From Deltaproteobacteria bacterium (lineage in GTDB: Bacteria > Desulfobacterota > DSM-4660 > Desulfatiglandales > Desulfatiglandaceae), in the NCBI GenBank assembly GCA_019307815.1, contig JAFDIV010000002.1, positions 1 through 64,000 on the forward strand: 64,000 nucleotides of DNA. Reading direction: 5' to 3'. A program made the position numbers and the translations under genes. The notes beneath the pieces are model-generated. The model had not been told where the DNA came from and did not search any database. It was given only the letters and a program-made list of their open reading frames with translations. This document shows positions 60,762 to 64,000 of this stretch, in pieces. Positions within the stretch are counted from its first letter, which is position 1. Every line of letters begins with the position of its first letter.

Positions 60762-61070
60762 ATGTCTTTTTATTGGGAAACAGCTAGTGAAGAGCACATT
60801 CGAAGGGAGAAGGAAAAGGCAAGGCGGCTGCGCAAAAGCCAATGGTGGTTAAGGAGGATCGAAAAGGGTATTTGTTATTATTGCCATCGCAAGGTAGGAA
60901 GAGACAATCTCACCATGGACCACATTGTCCCCCTGAGCAGAGGAGGTAAAAGCAAGAAGGGAAATGTGGTCCCAGCATGCAAGGAATGCAATACCAAAAA
61001 GAAATACATGCTCCCTATAGAATGGGATGAATATATGCAATCCCTTTGCAGAAGACCTTCAGATAGGTAA
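60762..61070 (+). CDS. HNH endonuclease-like protein
   Basis: 102 residues. CYYCHRKVG and ACKECN supply the four zinc cysteines; DHIVPLSRGG and GNVVPACKECNTKKK form the HNH core (catalytic His in DHIVPLSRGG). Free-standing HNH proteins of this size range from phage or mobile homing enzymes to host repair proteins; here nothing mobile is nearby. AAGGGAG lies in front of ATG 60762. Role unknown. Confidence 0.85.
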   Translation: MSFYWETASEEHIRREKEKARRLRKSQWWLRRIEKGICYYCHRKVGRDNLTMDHIVPLSRGGKSKKGNVVPACKECNTKKKYMLPIEWDEYMQSLCRRPSDR

Positions 61071-61085
61071 CATCTCCATTTTCAC

Positions 61086-61907
61086 TTATGCACGTTTAAT
61101 CACAACCCGCGCTCCGATTGCCCCACTAGGCCTTGGCCCTAGCCGTTCACGGGCATTACCCTGGTTGACTGCTATTTCCAAATGCTCTGAACTGCCGATC
61201 AGTACAAGCTCCTTTCCTGAGGATACATCTGCATAGGTCCGGGATACGCCTTTGATTTGTATAGACCCTACTTGCACTATGCAGTCCCGTCCTTGAAGGA
61301 GTTCCTCCAAGGCCTTTTTGTCGATATTGGTAATGAGATTTCCGAATCGATCAATCCGTATCACTTGGCCCTCTAGTTGGTGGCCTCTCCGCTTCGGTTC
61401 AGGAATGCGCAATGGCAAAGGATCATTGATAATGGGGCCCATGTCAAATGGCTCTTGGCCCAGGGAAAGATGAGCTGCTACAGGAGCAAAGATATCTCTT
61501 CCGTGGAAGGTATCGCTTATGCATGGTCTGAAGAACCTTGCCTCTGTGAGATGGATCACCTTTCCATTTTTGTGCTCTGATATGATAGGCCACAGAAGTC
61601 CATTGTCTGGCGCCACAAACAGATAATCTTCAGTGACAAGCAAAATAGCTCTTCGTTCACTTCCAACGCCAGGGTCAACCACAATCGTGTGGATCGTGCC
61701 TTTCGGGAAATACGGAAACGCTTCCTTGAGTATAAAGGAAGCCTGGAGGATATGCCCTGGGTCTATCTGGTGGGAGATATCTACGATGCAGGCCTTGGGG
61801 TTGATGCCTAGGATCACCCCTTTCATTATCCCCACATAAGGGTCAGTCAGCCCAAAGTCGGTAAGGAGGGTAATGAATGCTGTCCCCCGGGCTCCTACTG
61901 ATCCCAT
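61086..61907 (-). CDS. SAM hydroxide adenosyltransferase family protein (DUF62)
   Basis: 273 residues from ATG 61907, with AGGAGG upstream; a longer frame extends 83 codons but resembles nothing. ITLLTDFGLTDPYVGIMKGVI (about 10-30), VVDPGVGSERRAI, FVAPDNGLLWPI, FHGRDIFAPVAAHL and IRIDRFGNLITNI are the signature of enzymes that hydrolyse S-adenosylmethionine to adenosine and methionine and are related to fluorinase/chlorinase. The key Arg/Asp/His set of the hydrolases (Asp in DFG, Arg-Asp in HGRDIF) is present. Physiological role is open. Divergent from the chemoreceptor gene. Confidence 0.87.
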   Translation of the reverse strand: MGSVGARGTAFITLLTDFGLTDPYVGIMKGVILGINPKACIVDISHQIDPGHILQASFILKEAFPYFPKGTIHTIVVDPGVGSERRAILLVTEDYLFVAPDNGLLWPIISEHKNGKVIHLTEARFFRPCISDTFHGRDIFAPVAAHLSLGQEPFDMGPIINDPLPLRIPEPKRRGHQLEGQVIRIDRFGNLITNIDKKALEELLQGRDCIVQVGSIQIKGVSRTYADVSSGKELVLIGSSEHLEIAVNQGNARERLGPRPSGAIGARVVIKRA

Positions 61908-62241
61908 GATTTGCCTCCTGAATAAACTTATTCCTACTTTAACTATACTAGCCGTTAGTTCCCAAGACAATATGAAATCACATATCTTGCATGTTATTTT
62001 TTTGACGCCATCTCCATGCCTTAGTCTCATTGACAAATATCTGGCTCCATACAGGTGATGCCAAAAATAGGGGGGCTTCTTTGGGATGGATCCTGTGAAC
62101 CCTAAGAGGATCTGAGCCCGTATGTCTGAGAAGGGATTTGATAGTAACTTACACAATGGTGCAACTTTTATGAATGGACGTATGGCATTGATATTGCAAG
62201 AACAATGCTAGAACTTCAGAACAACACGATGGAGGGGCCAA
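61908..62241. other. Divergent regulatory spacer upstream of the chemoreceptor gene
   Basis: 334 bp between two divergent genes, AT-rich. Contains the sigma-54-like site at 62183-62198 and the ribosome binding site GGAGGGG (62231-62237). No gene. Confidence 0.6.
62183..62198 (+). promoter_or_regulatory. Candidate sigma-54 promoter of the chemoreceptor gene
   Basis: TGGCATTGATATTGCA matches TGGCAC-N5-TTGCA at nearly every position, with GG (62184-62185) and GC (62196-62197) 10 bp apart. Start of transcription would be near 62209, about 33 bp before ATG 62242. Confidence 0.6.
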
Positions 62242-64000
62242 ATGAGAGTAAAGTTAAGGACCAAGATTATTGGTGGGGGGCTTTCCATTGTCTTTTTCAG
62301 CCTTCTTTTGTGCACTGTGGTCATCTCAATTATTGTGGGACACCAAAACCGGATTCAGGCGACTCGTTCACTGGCCCGGGCATTTACGCTTATAGATGAC
62401 AGATTAACAAATTTGAGAAATAGAATGATTCACCAGGTGAATCAGATTGCATTGCGTAGTGAGCTAGGCGAGCTTGTCAAATTTTACAGTGGTTCCAATG
62501 CCAGCCAGGATGCGAGTACAGCGATGGAGGGCCAGCTCATGGACTTGGTGAAGACCCTTTATGAGGATCTCAAGCTCGGCGGATTAAGGAAGGTTAGTAT
62601 CTACGATCAGAATGGGACCCTTATCGCATTTGCTAAGGAGGACAAGGGGGTAGCGACTCTGGGATTCTCATTCATTTCAAGTGAAGGTGCTGGCTATAAG
62701 GTTGTAACCTTTAAGAAGAAAAAAGAGGGCAACATTGGCCTTCGGGATTTCAAATTCACCCGGGTCTTAACCAATATTAGGACCAAGTATAGAGGTTCGA
62801 TTCCCAATGGCCCTATTACTGAATTTATTGTGCTCAATAAGGTATTAGGATTTGCGGCCAGGGCCCCCATATGGGCTACTGACTATGAGACCGTAAGTGA
62901 TGACGTTAAAGAGGTAAAGCGGAAAGTGGGGGTGGTTGTCTCTGGTAAACCGATCGATAGCACCATATTGGAGCGGCTGTCTACCCTCACGGGTATGAAA
63001 ATCAATGTGTTTTGGAAAGATAGGATCAGTCAGGGAGTTGTCGCGGATTATAAAAGACTTAAAAAGGAGGCGGTCGAGGCACTAAAGACAAATAAGCAAT
63101 ATGTTCTTAGGGCTAAATTTCAGCCTTTGGTCCAAGATAAACAATTGGGAGATGAGCAATATATAGAAGGGTTGTGTTCCCTGGCGAACCGGGACAAATG
63201 GATGGGCGCTGTTTCTGTGCTTTATTCAAAGGATATATTCAAGAAAAATGCATCCCAGATGATAAAGGCCCTTTGTCTTGTGGCACTGGGTTGCATGTTG
63301 TTGGTCTTACCCCTCACTTTTGTTTTTAGTAAATCCGTTGCCGATCCCATCATAAAGGTCACAGGAGCGCTTGAAAATAGCTCCCAGGAGGTTTCTTCAG
63401 CTTCCTCTCAGGTTTCCGTGGCAAGCCAATCCCTTGCAGAAGGAACGTCCAAGCAGGCTGCCTCTTTGGAACAGACCTTCTCCTCTTTGGAACAGATCTC
63501 CGCCATGACTAAGCAAAATGCCGACAATTCAAAACAGACCTATCAGGTTACTGAGGCACTCAAAACAGGTCTTGAAAAGGCCAATATTTCGATGAAGGCA
63601 CTCATAAAAGCCCTGAACGAGGTCTCGCAGGCCAGCGAGAGTGTCAGCACAGTAGCTGACACAATAAGCGATATTGCATTCCAAACTAATCTTTTGGCCT
63701 TAAATGCCTCAGTGGAGGCGGCGCGGGCAGGAGAGGCGGGCTCTGGGTTCGCGGTGGTGGCTGATGAGGTTAGAAGCCTTGCGCTGCGTGCAGGGGAGGC
63801 GTCTCAGGAGACCCAGCGTCTCCTTGAAAATATCAGAGAAAAGATCGACAAGGGCGTAGGCCTTGTCAACGAGACGGATGATCGGTATCGAGAAGTGGCT
63901 CTTGGGGTTCAAAAGGCCCGTGGGCTAGCGGAAGAGATCTCACATGCAAGCGAGGAACAAGCCGAGGCCATCAGGCAGGTGACGGATGAAGTTCAGACAA
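62242..64000 (+). CDS. Methyl-accepting chemotaxis protein (cut by the window edge)
   Basis: 586 residues visible from ATG 62242 (GGAGGGG upstream); the frame is still open at 64000. Membrane helix 1 (about 8-32), a large extracytoplasmic sensor (about 33-345, Cache-like with [18 protein letters not shown]), membrane helix 2 (about 345-367), then only a short HAMP-like stretch lacking the usual Gly-Asp and Asp-Glu-Ile-Gly motifs. The signalling helices with [21 protein letters not shown] and [15 protein letters not shown] (hairpin tip region) are typical. A short-HAMP type common in deltaproteobacteria. Probably part of the same motility control as the MglA block. Confidence 0.93.
   Translation, partial: MRVKLRTKIIGGGLSIVFFSLLLCTVVISIIVGHQNRIQATRSLARAFTLIDDRLTNLRNRMIHQVNQIALRSELGELVKFYSGSNASQDASTAMEGQLMDLVKTLYEDLKLGGLRKVSIYDQNGTLIAFAKEDKGVATLGFSFISSEGAGYKVVTFKKKKEGNIGLRDFKFTRVLTNIRTKYRGSIPNGPITEFIVLNKVLGFAARAPIWATDYETVSDDVKEVKRKVGVVVSGKPIDSTILERLSTLTGMKINVFWKDRISQGVVADYKRLKKEAVEALKTNKQYVLRAKFQPLVQDKQLGDEQYIEGLCSLANRDKWMGAVSVLYSKDIFKKNASQMIKALCLVALGCMLLVLPLTFVFSKSVADPIIKVTGALENSSQEVSSASSQVSVASQSLAEGTSKQAASLEQTFSSLEQISAMTKQNADNSKQTYQVTEALKTGLEKANISMKALIKALNEVSQASESVSTVADTISDIAFQTNLLALNASVEAARAGEAGSGFAVVADEVRSLALRAGEASQETQRLLENIREKIDKGVGLVNETDDRYREVALGVQKARGLAEEISHASEEQAEAIRQVTDEVQT

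Overview
The window looks like chromosomal DNA of an anaerobic Gram-negative bacterium, most likely a Desulfobacterota (deltaproteobacterial) lineage. The grounds are an Rnf complex with its flavinylation genes, LptD (outer membrane), HdrD/GlcF-like CCG-domain redox proteins, long-form HflX, a rpsF-rpsR-DUF2232-rplI-dnaB gene order, and MglA/roadblock, PilZ and chemoreceptor genes. No 16S rRNA is present, so the assignment is inference.

Layout. 1-4060: accessory region next to tRNA-Leu(CAG), holding a possible transposase end, a GC-rich AlbA_2/GHKL regulator flanked by two diverged direct repeats, and an AbiE-type toxin-antitoxin locus with two matched operators and a toxin gene that has lost its middle and its tail. 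4313-12637: ribF, then rnfCDGEAB, then apbE. This is the most unusual part. rnfB is interrupted by an in-frame TGA exactly where the first cysteine ligand of its N-terminal [4Fe-4S] domain is expected, followed by a bacterial-type SECIS hairpin, so I read it as a selenoprotein. rnfA carries a lipoprotein signal plus an Ig-like domain in front of the usual membrane subunit. rnfE lacks one of the conserved cysteines. rnfD seems to have no normal start codon. 12582-17884 (minus): rpsF-rpsR-DUF2232-rplI-dnaB-hflX; hflX also seems to start at ATC. 18132-23179: suhB, a YkgJ-type protein, a beta-hydroxyacid dehydrogenase, a metallo-beta-lactamase-fold protein and coaE. 23224-28432: divergent FAD oxidases with CCG iron-sulfur partners. 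28500-43211: mixed housekeeping and signalling genes including a cobalamin-type radical SAM protein with TPRs, EAL-HDOD, crotonase, UvrD-like helicase, folC and lptD. 43228-53079: DUF368, a small locus with two frameshifts, uppP, a phosphofructokinase with PPi-type residues, a GlcD-like oxidase, recR-ybaB-dnaX, two tRNA-Ser genes and tadA.

53196-64000: a signalling block. A candidate sigma-54 promoter and a leader closed by a 14-bp long-range stem precede a run of nine plus-strand genes: roadblock, MglA GTPase, two unknowns, a zinc-ribbon/sensor/HAMP membrane protein, a PATAN-like protein, a response regulator with PATAN-like domain, a second roadblock-like protein and a TPR-PilZ protein. HNH and SAM-hydrolase-family genes follow, then a chemoreceptor (cut by the window edge) behind another sigma-54-like site. 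I read this as a GTPase-based polarity, motility or surface-sensing module linked to c-di-GMP; the grouping is visible, the function is inferred.

The main points worth testing are the selenocysteine RnfB, the RnfA fusion, the apparent ATC starts, the MglA block and the paired AbiE operators.
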